A stretch of 64,000 bases of DNA from Deltaproteobacteria bacterium (GTDB lineage: Bacteria > Desulfobacterota > Binatia > UBA9968 > JAJDTQ01): the NCBI GenBank assembly GCA_026712905.1, contig JAPOPM010000038.1, positions 1 through 64,000 on the forward strand. The letters are read 5' to 3'. Positions 41,914 through 50,764 of this stretch are shown piece after piece. How positions within the stretch are numbered: position 1 is the first letter of the stretch; each line of letters begins with the position of its first letter. The notes under the pieces are model-generated. The model was not told where the DNA came from. It did no database searches and saw nothing but the letters and a program-made list of their open reading frames with translations. Made by a program: the position numbers and the translations under genes.

Positions 41914-43050
41914 CTAGCGGTCAATCTCTGGAGCGTCCACGTCCAGGCTCGCGATCAGCGCGATCAGGTCCGCCACCATGATGCCCGGACTGATCTTGTC
42001 GATGATGCTCATGGCGGTGAAGGAGCCGGTGCGGATGCGCACCCGGTAAGGGTACTCGCTGCCGTCGCTCACCACGTAGTAGCCCATGTCGCCGCGCGGC
42101 GCCTCGATGCGCACGTAGGTCTCACCGGCGGGCGGCTTGAACTTGCGCGCGACCTTGGCGACGGCCGGGCCGTCGGGCATCTTGTCGAGGCACTGGCGCA
42201 GGATCCTGCAACTCTCCAGCAGCTCGCGAATTCGCACGTAGTAGCGGTCGTAGGAATCGCCCTGCGAGCCGCGCTCCCCCCGGCCCACCGGCACGTCGAA
42301 GTCCAGCTCGGGATAGACCGAGTAGGGGATGTCCCGGCGAATGTCCCAATGCACCCCGGACGCCCGCAGGTTGGGCCCCACCAGGTTGTACTGGAGCGCG
42401 TCCTCCTTCGAAATGACCGCGACGTTGGCCAGCCGCTCGATGAAGATCTTGTTGTTGGACAGCAACCGGTTGTACTCGTCGACGATGGTCTCGAAGTGGT
42501 CCAGGAACGCGGTGATGCGGCCGCATGTCTCGGGCTTGATGTCGTAGCCGACGCCGCCGATGCGCAGGTAGTTGTAGGTGAGGCGCGCGCCGCAGATCTC
42601 CTCCATGAGGTCGTTGATGGTCTCGCGCTCGCGCAGCGCGTGCAGGAACGGCGTGATGGCGCCGATGTCCTGGCCGAACGTGCCCACCGCGATGAGGTGG
42701 CTGGCGACGCGGTTGAGCTCGCAGGCGATGACGCGGCAGTACTCGCCGCGCGGCGGCACCTCGACTCCGCCCAGCCGCTCGGCGGCCATGCAGAAGCCCT
42801 GGTTGGCGAACATGGCGGCGAGATAGTCGGCCCGGTCGGTGTAGGGCACGTAGCCGTGCCACGTGCACTTCTCGCCGATCTTCTCGATGGAGCGGTGCAG
42901 GTAGCCCACGTCCGGGATGGCCTCGTTGATGACCTCGCCGTCGGTCTTGACCACGAACCGAAGCACCCCGTGGGTGCTCGGGTGCTGCGGCCCCACGTTC
43001 AGGGTCATGTCCTCGGTGTGCAGGCCCGTACCGGTGGAAACCTCGCTCAT
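41914..43050 (-). CDS. nuoD: NADH-quinone oxidoreductase subunit D (49-kDa type)
   Basis: 378 residues. [15 protein letters not shown] at 18-32 and [11 protein letters not shown] near 50 form the quinone cavity; ends with [13 protein letters not shown]-like tail ([11 protein letters not shown]). Separate from NuoC, unlike the fused NuoCD of enterobacteria. Lies 106 bases after nuoC. Confidence 0.97.
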   Translation of the reverse strand: MSEVSTGTGLHTEDMTLNVGPQHPSTHGVLRFVVKTDGEVINEAIPDVGYLHRSIEKIGEKCTWHGYVPYTDRADYLAAMFANQGFCMAAERLGGVEVPPRGEYCRVIACELNRVASHLIAVGTFGQDIGAITPFLHALRERETINDLMEEICGARLTYNYLRIGGVGYDIKPETCGRITAFLDHFETIVDEYNRLLSNNKIFIERLANVAVISKEDALQYNLVGPNLRASGVHWDIRRDIPYSVYPELDFDVPVGRGERGSQGDSYDRYYVRIRELLESCRILRQCLDKMPDGPAVAKVARKFKPPAGETYVRIEAPRGDMGYYVVSDGSEYPYRVRIRTGSFTAMSIIDKISPGIMVADLIALIASLDVDAPEIDR

Positions 43051-43156
43051 GATATCGATCCTTCGTCAGTCGGTCCGACGACGGCCTGACCGGACGGCAT
43101 CAAACCCCGCCCTCGGCCCGATTCGCGGCCGGACGCGAGGGGCTCGAGCCCCGTCC

Positions 43157-43663
43157 CTACCGCAGGTTCTCCGGCACCAGCGGCGCGCGCTCGGTGCTGA
43201 TGCCGTCGTACTCTTCCTGCTCGACGAAATCCTTGCGCAGGGGATAACCCACCCAGTCTTCGGGCAACAGGATCCTGCGCAGGTCCGAGTGCCCTTCGAA
43301 GAAGACTCCAAAAAGGTCGAACACCTCCCGCTCGAACCAGTTGGCGACCTTCCAGATCTCCTCCACCGTGGCGATCCGCGCCGCGTCGCGGTCGAGATCG
43401 ACCTTGACCACGGTCTGCTCCTTGGAGTCGTATGAATACAGGTGGTAGACCACCTGGATGACGTTCTCCTTCGGGAGGTCCACGGCCGTCAGGTCCGAGA
43501 GCACGTGGAACCTGAGGGCCTCGTCGTCGCGCAACGCTCGGCAGACCTCCTGGACGCGCGCCGGCTCGACCTTGAAGAACGGCTCCGGAACCTCCTCGTC
43601 GAACCCACCCACGCCGTCCGGGCACAGTTCCCGGACGCGCTCGTATATCTCTTTTGCCGTCAT
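43157..43663 (-). CDS. nuoC: NADH-quinone oxidoreductase subunit C (30-kDa type)
   Basis: 168 residues. Characteristic ANWFEREVFDLFGVFFEGH near 107 and RRILLPEDWVGYPLRKDF near 129. Part of the hydrophilic arm, contacting NuoD and NuoB. In most bacteria nuoB lies just before it; here nuoA is the direct neighbour, 28 bases upstream. Confidence 0.96.
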   Translation of the reverse strand: MTAKEIYERVRELCPDGVGGFDEEVPEPFFKVEPARVQEVCRALRDDEALRFHVLSDLTAVDLPKENVIQVVYHLYSYDSKEQTVVKVDLDRDAARIATVEEIWKVANWFEREVFDLFGVFFEGHSDLRRILLPEDWVGYPLRKDFVEQEEYDGISTERAPLVPENLR

Positions 43664-43691
43664 GTCGTCGGTACCTGCCGGAGACGAAGGG

Positions 43692-44069
43692 TCAGTTCTT
43701 CACCCACTCCAGATCGCCCTTGCACCAGTCGTAGATGAGCCCCAGGAACACGATGAGGGTGAAGACGGAGATGGCGGCGAAGGCAAAGAGCCCCGCGTCG
43801 TTCTGGAGCCAGTCGCGGAACACCACCGCCACCGGGAAGATGAAGGCGATCTCCACCTCGAAGATGATGAATATGAGGGCGATAAAGTAGAACCGGACGT
43901 TGAAGTTGACCCAGGCGCTGCCGGACGCGGGCTCGCCGCACTCGTAGGTCATGAGCTTGCGGAGCTGCGGATTGGAAGGCCTCAGCAGCCGGCCGATCAG
44001 CAGGTTGACCCAGACGAAGGCCGCCCCCAACAACGTGAAGCAAAGGACGCTGGCAAAGTCGAAAAGCAT
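43692..44069 (-). CDS. nuoA: NADH-quinone oxidoreductase subunit A
   Basis: 125 residues, three membrane helices. Conserved YECGEPASGSAWVNFNVRFY near 42-61 and FEVEIAFIFPVAVV near 69. First gene of the operon, with a good promoter upstream. AAGGAAA precedes the ATG. Confidence 0.96.
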   Translation of the reverse strand: MLFDFASVLCFTLLGAAFVWVNLLIGRLLRPSNPQLRKLMTYECGEPASGSAWVNFNVRFYFIALIFIIFEVEIAFIFPVAVVFRDWLQNDAGLFAFAAISVFTLIVFLGLIYDWCKGDLEWVKN

Positions 44070-44118
44070 TTTTCCTTGGATAAGCTAAAGAAATCAATGA
44101 CCTTTTTCAGACGGCCAC

Positions 44119-44146
44119 TATATACACAAAAGCCCCTCCCGGTCAA
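44119..44146 (-). promoter_or_regulatory. Promoter of the nuo operon
   Basis: Minus-strand -35 TTGACC (44141-44146) and -10 TATATA (44119-44124) are 16 bases apart, about 50 bases before nuoA. Read from pattern. Confidence 0.6.
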
Positions 44147-44265
44147 ACCAAGCGGTGCGGGCCAGCCACGGGGCGCGCTTACACTGCCGCACCGTTCCTG
44201 TTACCCTAACCGGCAGCCGGATGGCCGGCGCAAACCCTCCGACGCAACGAAAGAGAGCACACACC

Positions 44266-45258
44266 ATGGCAAGTGTCCGCATCACCGTCGCCTGTTGGGA
44301 CTATGACCGTACGCGCCCCTTGCAGGAGGGCCGCGTGCCGGTGGAGGGGGTCGAGCTGACCTACCTGCCGTTCCGCGTCGAGGAGACCTTCTGGCGCATG
44401 CTGCGCTACCAGGACTTCGACGCCGCCGAGATGTCCATGGGCTCGTACCTGATGTCCAAGGACAAGGGCACGCCCCGTTTCGTGGCGATTCCCGTGTTTC
44501 CCTCCCGCGCCTTCCGCCACTCCGGCATCTACATTCACACCGGCTCCGGCATCAAGGCACCCGGCGACCTCAACGGCAAGCGCATCGGTGTTCCCGAGTA
44601 CCAGATGACCGCGGCCATCTGGCAACGCGGCCTCTTGCAGCACGAGTACGGCGTGGAACTCGAAAAGGTAAACTGGTTCACGGGCGGGGAAGAGACACCC
44701 GGCCGGGAGGAAAAGCTCCGTCCGGACCTCCCCGAGACCCTTTCCATCACCCCCATCGGCCCGGAGCAGACGCTCTCCTCCATGTTGGAGAACGGCGACA
44801 TCGACGCGCTGATCTCGGCGCACATGCCGTCGCCCTTCGTGCGCCGCTCCCCCGGGGTGGCGCGCCTGTTCCCGGACTTCCGCGCGGTGGAGGAGGCGTA
44901 CTTCCGCAAGACCGGCATCTTCCCCATCATGCACACCCTGGTCTTCCGGGAGGACGTGTACGAACGCCATCCCTGGGTGGCCCAGAACCTCTACAAGGCC
45001 TTCTGCGAGTCCAAGCGGCTGTGCGCCGAGGCCATGTACGAATACTCCGCGCTCAAGTACATGATGGCCTGGTCCATCGAGCAGATGGAGAAGGAACGGG
45101 AGGTCCTGGGGCCCGACCCCTGGGCCTACGGCCTGGAGCCCAACCGCCACGTTTTGGAGACGCTGGTGGGCTACGCCCACGAGCAGGGTCTCATCAAGCA
45201 GCGGCTGGAAGTGGACAGCCTGTTCGCGCCGAGCACGCTGAACGAGTTCAAGGTATAG
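44266..45258 (+). CDS. 4,5-dihydroxyphthalate decarboxylase-like protein
   Basis: 330 residues. The family pattern is seen in VACWDYDRTRPLQEG at the start, EEMSMGSY-like AAEMSMGSYLMS near 56 and RIGVPEYQMTAAIWQRG near 107. It has the periplasmic-binding-protein fold without a signal peptide, like known dihydroxyphthalate decarboxylases that strip the 4-carboxyl from phthalate intermediates. No other phthalate genes are near, so the substrate is unproven; many such genes are annotated as ABC substrate-binding-like. Start at ATG 44266, after AAAGAGAG. Confidence 0.75.
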   Translation: MASVRITVACWDYDRTRPLQEGRVPVEGVELTYLPFRVEETFWRMLRYQDFDAAEMSMGSYLMSKDKGTPRFVAIPVFPSRAFRHSGIYIHTGSGIKAPGDLNGKRIGVPEYQMTAAIWQRGLLQHEYGVELEKVNWFTGGEETPGREEKLRPDLPETLSITPIGPEQTLSSMLENGDIDALISAHMPSPFVRRSPGVARLFPDFRAVEEAYFRKTGIFPIMHTLVFREDVYERHPWVAQNLYKAFCESKRLCAEAMYEYSALKYMMAWSIEQMEKEREVLGPDPWAYGLEPNRHVLETLVGYAHEQGLIKQRLEVDSLFAPSTLNEFKV

Positions 45259-45280
45259 GCATCGTATAAGGTACAGGTAC

Positions 45281-45880
45281 TTGGCCGACCCCGAAAAGCC
45301 GGGCGGCGACGCCCCTCCGCCCGAACAGCCCATGACGCCGGAGCCGTCAGCAAGCGGCCCCGATCCCGCCATCCAGGAAACCAAGTGGTGGATCGACACC
45401 GGCATCCGGCGGGGACAGGAACCCGCCGAGCGCGAACCCAAGGGCGTCATAGAGCGCTGGGCCTTCGAGCTGCTGAAGGACTATCGCCAGGAACGCGCGC
45501 TCCAGAACATCGTCAACATCAACGGCCAGGTCCTGCGCGAGCTGGGCAACAACGACGAACGCTGGGTCTACGTGTCCCTGGGTGTCGGCGAGTTCCCCAC
45601 CAAGCGCCTCAACCACATCAAGGACGCCCTGCGCATCCCGCGCTACGCCCGCGCCCTCGCCGTCGACGCCGGCTACTCCGTCCGCATCCTCATCACCGGC
45701 GACCCCCCGGGCGAAAAGCTCCTGGACATCAACTTCACCGAGTCGCCGTCCCTGGACTACTGGATCCACGGCGACCTGGTCGAAGAGCAGATGTTCCGCT
45801 CCATCGACGACGCCCTCAAGCGCCTGCGAAATTCCGTGCACCGGTATTTGCGGACGACAGTGGTCGAGGCGGAGTCATGA
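45281..45880 (+). CDS. Protein of unknown function coupled to a PHP-domain remnant
   Basis: 199 residues from TTG 45281 (or 182 from ATG 45332). The first 35 residues are Pro/Glu/Ala-rich and probably disordered; the rest is a mixed alpha-beta domain with WVYVSLGVGEFPTKRLN near 94 and DYWIHGDLVEEQMF near 156. I do not recognise the family. Its stop overlaps the ATG of the PHP-domain remnant (ATGA at 45877-45880), so the two were probably a translationally coupled pair. It may be the partner of a TrlF-like system whose second gene is now broken. Confidence 0.65.
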   Translation: MADPEKPGGDAPPPEQPMTPEPSASGPDPAIQETKWWIDTGIRRGQEPAEREPKGVIERWAFELLKDYRQERALQNIVNINGQVLRELGNNDERWVYVSLGVGEFPTKRLNHIKDALRIPRYARALAVDAGYSVRILITGDPPGEKLLDINFTESPSLDYWIHGDLVEEQMFRSIDDALKRLRNSVHRYLRTTVVEAES

Positions 45881-46203
45881 GCTTCAGACGACAATCAACT
45901 GACCAATGGCAACGCGACATCCCTGGCGCACGTTGGTTCAAAGCCGACCTCCACATACACACGATCGACGACCATGCCGGCAGCCGGGCCACGCCGGAAG
46001 GATGGACGCCAACCCTTGCCCGGATCGCAATTTGCCGCTACAAACTACGCAAATGCGCAGGGAGCGACTATGGAAGACACGATGCATTTGGCGAATGTTG
46101 CGGCAACCATACTTGGCGGATGTCGAGCCATTGGGGTGACGGTGAACACCGATGCCGACATGACCAAAGCGGTAGAGGGCGGTTTCTCCGTCACGACTGT
46201 TGA
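45877..46203 (+). pseudogene. Truncated PHP-domain (TrlF-like) gene remnant
   Basis: The first 45-50 residues read as the start of a PHP-domain protein: RDIPGARWFKADLHIHT holds the HxH metal site of PHP phosphoesterases and closely resembles the N-terminus of TrlF-type AAA-like ATPases. After about residue 48 the frame loses any such character (Arg/Cys/His-rich shadow of the next gene) and stops at 46203. The expected hundreds of further residues are missing. The break coincides with the start of the Xre-RES pair. It is called a remnant because the HIHT motif is at the exact place expected and the ATG is coupled to the upstream gene. Confidence 0.65.
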
Positions 46204-46513
46204 CGCTCTGAGACGGCGGGGGGTAACGGAAAATGAAATTGGCCGCCTGATCATCAAACCTCGGACCCTCTCCCACCGAAGGGCAGGCAGCGGGAGGCTG
46301 ACGGTCGAGGAATCCGACCGTGCGGCGCGGGTGGCTCGGGTGATCGCGTTGGCGGAGAGGACCTTCGGAAACCAAGACAAGGCCTGTCGCTGGCTTCACA
46401 AGAACCTCGCTTCGTTGGACGATCGGCGACCGATCGACCTGACCCAAACGGCGGCAGGCACCCGTCTCGTCGAAGACATCCTGGCGAAAATCGCCTGGGG
46501 TGCCGCTGCCTGA
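46070..46513 (+). CDS. Xre/MbcA/ParS-type antitoxin of a RES toxin
   Basis: 147 residues from ATG 46070, after GGAG at 46061. The C-terminal half has the typical toxin-binding domain: RVARVIALAERTFGN, then ACRWLHKNLASLDDRRPIDL. The order and sizes match the RES-Xre class of toxin-antitoxin modules. The N-terminal part is a DNA-binding helical domain (FSVTTVDALRRRGVTENEIGRL). Its stop overlaps the toxin start by one base (TGATG). It neutralises the RES toxin and likely represses the pair. Confidence 0.88.
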   Translation: MEDTMHLANVAATILGGCRAIGVTVNTDADMTKAVEGGFSVTTVDALRRRGVTENEIGRLIIKPRTLSHRRAGSGRLTVEESDRAARVARVIALAERTFGNQDKACRWLHKNLASLDDRRPIDLTQTAAGTRLVEDILAKIAWGAAA

Positions 46514-46986
46514 TGCGGCTTTGGCGGTTGTCGAACGCCGAGGATGCCCACCGCTTCGACGGCGGCTATGGCCTGTACCATGATGGCCGCTGGAATACGC
46601 GTGGGCACCTTGTGACCTATTGCGCCACCGGTCCCGCGCTTTGTGTGCTGGAAAAGCTCGTTCATGTGGAGGACCCGGCACTACTGCCGGACGGCACCAC
46701 GCTGGTCTGTTACGAAGTGCCTGACGAGCTCGCAACGGACGAAGTCCGAACAGACCAATTGCCGGTCAATTGGCGATCGAACCAACCAGCGACACAGCGA
46801 ATCGGTGACGAATGGCTGCACGGCGCCGGCGGTTGCCTGTTGCGTGTTCCATCGGTGATCGTTCCCATCGCGGAGTCCGGCGACAGAAACTTTCTGATCA
46901 ACCACCGGCACGAGGCGGTGACCCGCATCTATATTTCCTACACCCGGATGTTCGAATACGACCCGCGGCTCTTCACCTTCGGGTGA
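46513..46986 (+). CDS. RES-domain toxin (NAD-depleting)
   Basis: 157 residues. The RES motif residues are recognisable: MRLWRLS at the start, R/GxY/S-type DGRWNTRG near 30 (Arg-rich loop), YCATGPALCVLE near 41 with the Glu, and SDRNFLINHRH near the end. Family members degrade NAD+ by phosphorolysis. It forms a pair with the antitoxin directly upstream. It is convergent with ribBX (7 bases between stops). Confidence 0.88.
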   Translation: MRLWRLSNAEDAHRFDGGYGLYHDGRWNTRGHLVTYCATGPALCVLEKLVHVEDPALLPDGTTLVCYEVPDELATDEVRTDQLPVNWRSNQPATQRIGDEWLHGAGGCLLRVPSVIVPIAESGDRNFLINHRHEAVTRIYISYTRMFEYDPRLFTFG

Positions 46987-46993
46987 GCAGGCG

Positions 46994-48103
46994 TCAGCCG
47001 CCCGCGGCGGGTCTGCCGATGGTGTTGGGCGGGGTGGTGAAGGAGACGGAGCTGGTGATTTCGAGGCCGTAGCCGGAAAGGCCGACGAGGTTTCGAGGGT
47101 TGTTGGTGACGAGGCGGAGCTTGCGTACGCCCAAGTCCCGGAGGATCTGGGCGCCGATGCCGAAGTCGCGGAAGCTCCTTTGCTTTCCCGCCTCGTCGGT
47201 GCGCAGTCCCTTGCCCTCGGGCTGCAGGTAGAGCACGACGCCGGCGCCTTCCTTGGCGATCAGCTCCATGGACTGCTTGATGACCGAGCCGGTGTCGAAG
47301 AACTCGAAGCCGAAGACGTCGCCGGGGAGAAACTTGGTGCACACCCGCACCATGGTCTCGCGGTCCCCGGATATCTCTCCCTTGATGAGCGCCAGGTGCT
47401 CGGTGGCATCCACGTGGGTGTTGTACACCACCGCCTGGAAATCGCCGCCGTAGCGCGTGGGCAGGCGCGTCGAGGCGACCCGGTGGATGAGCGAGTCGTG
47501 CTTGAGCCGGTACTCGATGAGGTCCTTGATGGTGCAAAGCTTGAGGTCGTACTTCTCGCCGAACTCCTCGAGGTCCGACAGCCGCGCCATCGTGCCGTCG
47601 TCCTTCATGATCTCGCAGATCACGCCGGCGGGCTTGAGCCCCGCCAGCCGGCACAGGTCCACGGATCCTTCGGTCTGGCCGGTGCGCACGAGCACGCCGC
47701 CGTTCCTGGCGCGCAGGGGGAAAATGTGTCCTGGAGTGCACAGGTCCCCGGGATTGGCGTCGTCCGCGATGGCGGCGAGGATGGTCTCGGCGCGGTCGGA
47801 GGCGGAGATGCCGGTGGTGACGTTCTTGACGCCGTCGATGGATACCGTGAAGGCCGTGCCATAGGGGGCCGTGTTGTCCCGCACCATCATGGTGAGGCCG
47901 AGTTGCGCGACCTTGTCCTCGGTCAGCGGCAGGCAGATCAGGCCCCGTCCCCAAGTGGCCATGAAGTTGATGGCCTCGGGAGTGACCAACTCCGCGGCCA
48001 TGGTGAGGTCGCCCTCGTTCTCGCGGTTCTCGTCATCCATCAGGATGACCATCTTGCCTTGACGGATGTCTTCCAGTGATTCTTCGATGGTGGCTACGGC
48101 CAT
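46994..48103 (-). CDS. RibB fused to degenerate RibA-like domain (RibBX-type)
   Basis: 369 residues. Residues 1-205 are 3,4-dihydroxy-2-butanone 4-phosphate synthase: [16 protein letters not shown] near 23-38, GRGLICLPL near 52, [10 protein letters not shown] near 123-132. In the motif usually reading GHTE the His is Gln ([12 protein letters not shown]143); in E. coli RibB this His is a metal ligand. Residues 210-369 resemble GTP cyclohydrolase II, but all three zinc Cys are replaced (F, F and T in the region [15 protein letters not shown]) and the segment after EGKGL is shortened. This fits the RibBX type described in Proteobacteria, where the C-terminal part has no cyclohydrolase activity. 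Follows pyrF by 11 bases. Confidence 0.85.
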   Translation of the reverse strand: MAVATIEESLEDIRQGKMVILMDDENRENEGDLTMAAELVTPEAINFMATWGRGLICLPLTEDKVAQLGLTMMVRDNTAPYGTAFTVSIDGVKNVTTGISASDRAETILAAIADDANPGDLCTPGHIFPLRARNGGVLVRTGQTEGSVDLCRLAGLKPAGVICEIMKDDGTMARLSDLEEFGEKYDLKLCTIKDLIEYRLKHDSLIHRVASTRLPTRYGGDFQAVVYNTHVDATEHLALIKGEISGDRETMVRVCTKFLPGDVFGFEFFDTGSVIKQSMELIAKEGAGVVLYLQPEGKGLRTDEAGKQRSFRDFGIGAQILRDLGVRKLRLVTNNPRNLVGLSGYGLEITSSVSFTTPPNTIGRPAAGG

Positions 48104-48114
48104 GGGTTCCTAAC

Positions 48115-48849
48115 CTAACATCCGCCATCCATCTCCGCCACCACCGACCGCGCCGCCGCGGGCGGGTCGTCCGCCCCGGTGATGGGCCTGCCCACCACGA
48201 TGTAGTCGATGCCGGCGCGCACGGCGTCGCCGGGGGTCATGACCCGCTTCTGGTCGCCCGCCTGCTGGCCGGCGGGGCGGATGCCCGGCGTCACCAGCAG
48301 GAACGCGTCGCCGCAAGCGCGCCGGATGTCGCGGACTTCCTGCGCGGAGCAGACCACGCCCGCCAGTCCGGTCTCACGGGTCATGCGTGCAAGCCGCACC
48401 ACGTGAGCGGGAACGTCTCCCTGGATACCCTGTGCTTCGAGGTCCGCGCCGTCCAGGCTGGTGAGCACCGTGACGCCGAGCACCGCCGGACGCCGCAGGC
48501 TCTCCGCGGCGCACGCTTCCTCCACCGCCGCCGCGGTCTGGCGCATCATCTCGCGCCCGCCGGAGGCGTGCACGTTGAACAGCTTGACGCCCAGCCGGGC
48601 GGCCTCCACGGCCGCCGCCGCCACGGTGTTGGGTATGTCGTGGAACTTGAGGTCGAGGAAAACCTCGCCGCCGAGGTCGTGGATCATGCGCACGATGTCC
48701 GGCCCGGCGTTCACGAAGAGCTGCTTGCCGACCTTGAACATCCCCACTTCCGGCGCCAGCAGGGTGGCGAGGGAGCGCGCCTTTTCCGGGTCGGCCAGGT
48801 CCAGCGCGACGATCAGCCGTTCCTTGACACCGGAGCCGCCGGAGGTCAT
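48115..48849 (-). CDS. pyrF: Orotidine-5'-phosphate decarboxylase
   Basis: 244 residues, TIM barrel. IVALDLADPEKA at 13-24, the catalytic DLKFHDIPNT near 65-74 (D-x-K-x2-D) and VTPGIRPAG near 185, with VVGRPITGADDP near 218. Makes UMP from OMP. Start overlaps the proS stop (ATGA), so both are coupled. Confidence 0.96.
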   Translation of the reverse strand: MTSGGSGVKERLIVALDLADPEKARSLATLLAPEVGMFKVGKQLFVNAGPDIVRMIHDLGGEVFLDLKFHDIPNTVAAAAVEAARLGVKLFNVHASGGREMMRQTAAAVEEACAAESLRRPAVLGVTVLTSLDGADLEAQGIQGDVPAHVVRLARMTRETGLAGVVCSAQEVRDIRRACGDAFLLVTPGIRPAGQQAGDQKRVMTPGDAVRAGIDYIVVGRPITGADDPPAAARSVVAEMDGGC

Positions 48850-50561
48850 GTCGCCGCTCCTTCGAGCGCCGCGACGATGCGCGCCGCGGCGTCATCCACG
48901 GGAATATCCTCGCTGGCCCCATCCCGGCGCCAGCGCAGTTCCACGTTGCCCTTGGCCAGACCCCGGGCGCCGACGGTGATGCGCAGCGGGATGCCCACCA
49001 GGTCGGCGTCCTTGAACTTGACGCCGGGCCGTTCGTCGCGGTCGTCCAGCAAGACCTCCCAGCCGGCTTCCCTGAGGCCGTCGTAGATACGGTCCGTGAC
49101 CTCCCGGACGGCGTCCTCCTTGTAGTTGAGGGGCAGCAGCTCGACGGCGAAGGGCGCGATGGACAGGGGCCAGATGATGCCGTCGGCGTCGTTGTTCTGC
49201 TCAATGGATGCGGCCATGAGCCGCGTGACGCCGATGCCGTAGCAGCCCATCTCCATGGCGCGCTCGTGCCCCTCGGAGTCGAGGATGGTGGCACTCATGG
49301 CTTCGCTGTACTTGCGGCCGAGGTAGAAGACGTGCCCCACCTCGATGCCGCGATGCTCCTCGATGACGCCCGCCTCGCAGCGCGCGCAACGGTCTCCGGC
49401 CCGAACCAGACGCAGATCCGCGAAGCGCGCGGGGGTGAAATCCCGGGCCTGGTCCACGTGGATGGTGTGGGCGTCGTTCCGGTTGGCGCCGACGACCGCG
49501 TCGGTCATGCCCTGAACGGCGTGGTCCGCCCACACCTCCAGGGGCAGGTTCACGGGGCCCAGGAACCCCGTCGGCGCCCCCACGGCCTGCCGCACCTCAT
49601 CCTCGTCGGCCAACTCCACGGCGATGGTATCCAGCAGGTTGCCCAGCTTGGTCTCGTTGACCTCGTGGTCGCCGCGCACCAGCACCGCCAGCAGCCCTCT
49701 GGACGGCTTCCGGTAGATCATGGTCTTGATGAAGCGCTCCGGCGGTACCTTCAGGAACTCGGAGACTTCCGGGACGGTCTTGAGGCCGGGAGTGGCCACC
49801 ACCTCCGCCTCGGCACCGCCCGCGGCGCCCTCGTATTCCGCCAGCCGCGACTCCGCCTTCTGCACGTTGGCCGCGTAGTCGCAGGCGCCGCACGCCGCGA
49901 GCGCGTCCTCGCCCGATTCCGCCAGCACCTGGAACTCGTGCGACAGGCTCCCGCCGATGGCGCCGGAATCGGCCTCCACCGCGCGGAAGCTCAGGCCGCA
50001 GCGAGTGAAGATGCGCCGGTAGGTGTCGTACATGTTGTGGTACTCGCGCTCGGCGTCTTCCCGGTCCAGGTGGAAGCTGTAGGCATCCTTCATGATGAAC
50101 TCACGCCCGCGCATGAGCCCGAACCGCGGCCGCACCTCGTCCCGGAACTTGGTCTGGATCTGGTAGAGGTTCATGGGCAACTCGCGGTAGGAGCGCACGT
50201 CCCGGCGCACGATGTCGGTGATGACCTCCTCGTGGGTGGGGGCGAGGCAGAAGTCGCGCTCGTGACGGTCCTTGAAGCGCAGCAGCTCCTTGCCGTACAC
50301 GTTCCAGCGGCCGCTGTCCTGCCACAGCTCGGCGGGGGAGGTGACGGGCATCAGCAGTTCCTGGGCGCCGGCCCGGTTCATCTCCTCGCGCACGATGGCC
50401 TCGATCTTGCGCAGGGTGCGGAGCGCCAGCGGCAGGATATCGTACACCCCGCGGCTCACCTGCCGGATCATGCCGGCGCGCACCAGCAGCCGGTGACTGA
50501 CCACATCCGCGTCCGAAGGGTCTTCCTTGACCGTGGGTATGAAAGACGTTCGCCAGCGCAT
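48846..50561 (-). CDS. proS: Prolyl-tRNA synthetase (bacterial type)
   Basis: 571 residues, with the editing insertion typical of the bacterial form between about 220 and 400. Class II motif 2 near 140 (FRDEVRPRFGLMRGREF) and motif 3 GCYGIGVTRLMAA near 447. Editing domain with ERFIKTMIY near 280. Charges tRNA-Pro. First gene of proS-pyrF-ribBX. Confidence 0.96.
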   Translation of the reverse strand: MRWRTSFIPTVKEDPSDADVVSHRLLVRAGMIRQVSRGVYDILPLALRTLRKIEAIVREEMNRAGAQELLMPVTSPAELWQDSGRWNVYGKELLRFKDRHERDFCLAPTHEEVITDIVRRDVRSYRELPMNLYQIQTKFRDEVRPRFGLMRGREFIMKDAYSFHLDREDAEREYHNMYDTYRRIFTRCGLSFRAVEADSGAIGGSLSHEFQVLAESGEDALAACGACDYAANVQKAESRLAEYEGAAGGAEAEVVATPGLKTVPEVSEFLKVPPERFIKTMIYRKPSRGLLAVLVRGDHEVNETKLGNLLDTIAVELADEDEVRQAVGAPTGFLGPVNLPLEVWADHAVQGMTDAVVGANRNDAHTIHVDQARDFTPARFADLRLVRAGDRCARCEAGVIEEHRGIEVGHVFYLGRKYSEAMSATILDSEGHERAMEMGCYGIGVTRLMAASIEQNNDADGIIWPLSIAPFAVELLPLNYKEDAVREVTDRIYDGLREAGWEVLLDDRDERPGVKFKDADLVGIPLRITVGARGLAKGNVELRWRRDGASEDIPVDDAAARIVAALEGAAT

Positions 50562-50633
50562 GCATCACTTATAGGCAGCGCCCCGGAAGGTGTCAAATTC
50601 GGGCTGTCTCGCCATGCCGCCGCGCCCCACCCC

Positions 50634-50683
50634 TGGATTCCCGCCCCCGATCGGGGTCGAGGGCAAGCTTTCGCGGGAATGAC
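50634..50683. repeat. 50-base repeat, exact inverted copy of 17319-17368
   Basis: Lies between proS and the RND permease gene in a 203-base gap. It includes CCCCCGATCGGGG and ends in TTTCGCGGGAATGAC. The gap also shows the tail of the family unit (CCTTGCCTGG ... GACACAGCCTG at about 50694-50729). Nothing else is seen in 50562-50764. Confidence 0.9.
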
Positions 50684-50764
50684 GGTTCGTGAGGTCCTTG
50701 CCTGGCTGGTCCGGACACAGCCTGTTCCGCTGGGATAGCGGATCCTGGCCGGCGCTCCCTGGTC

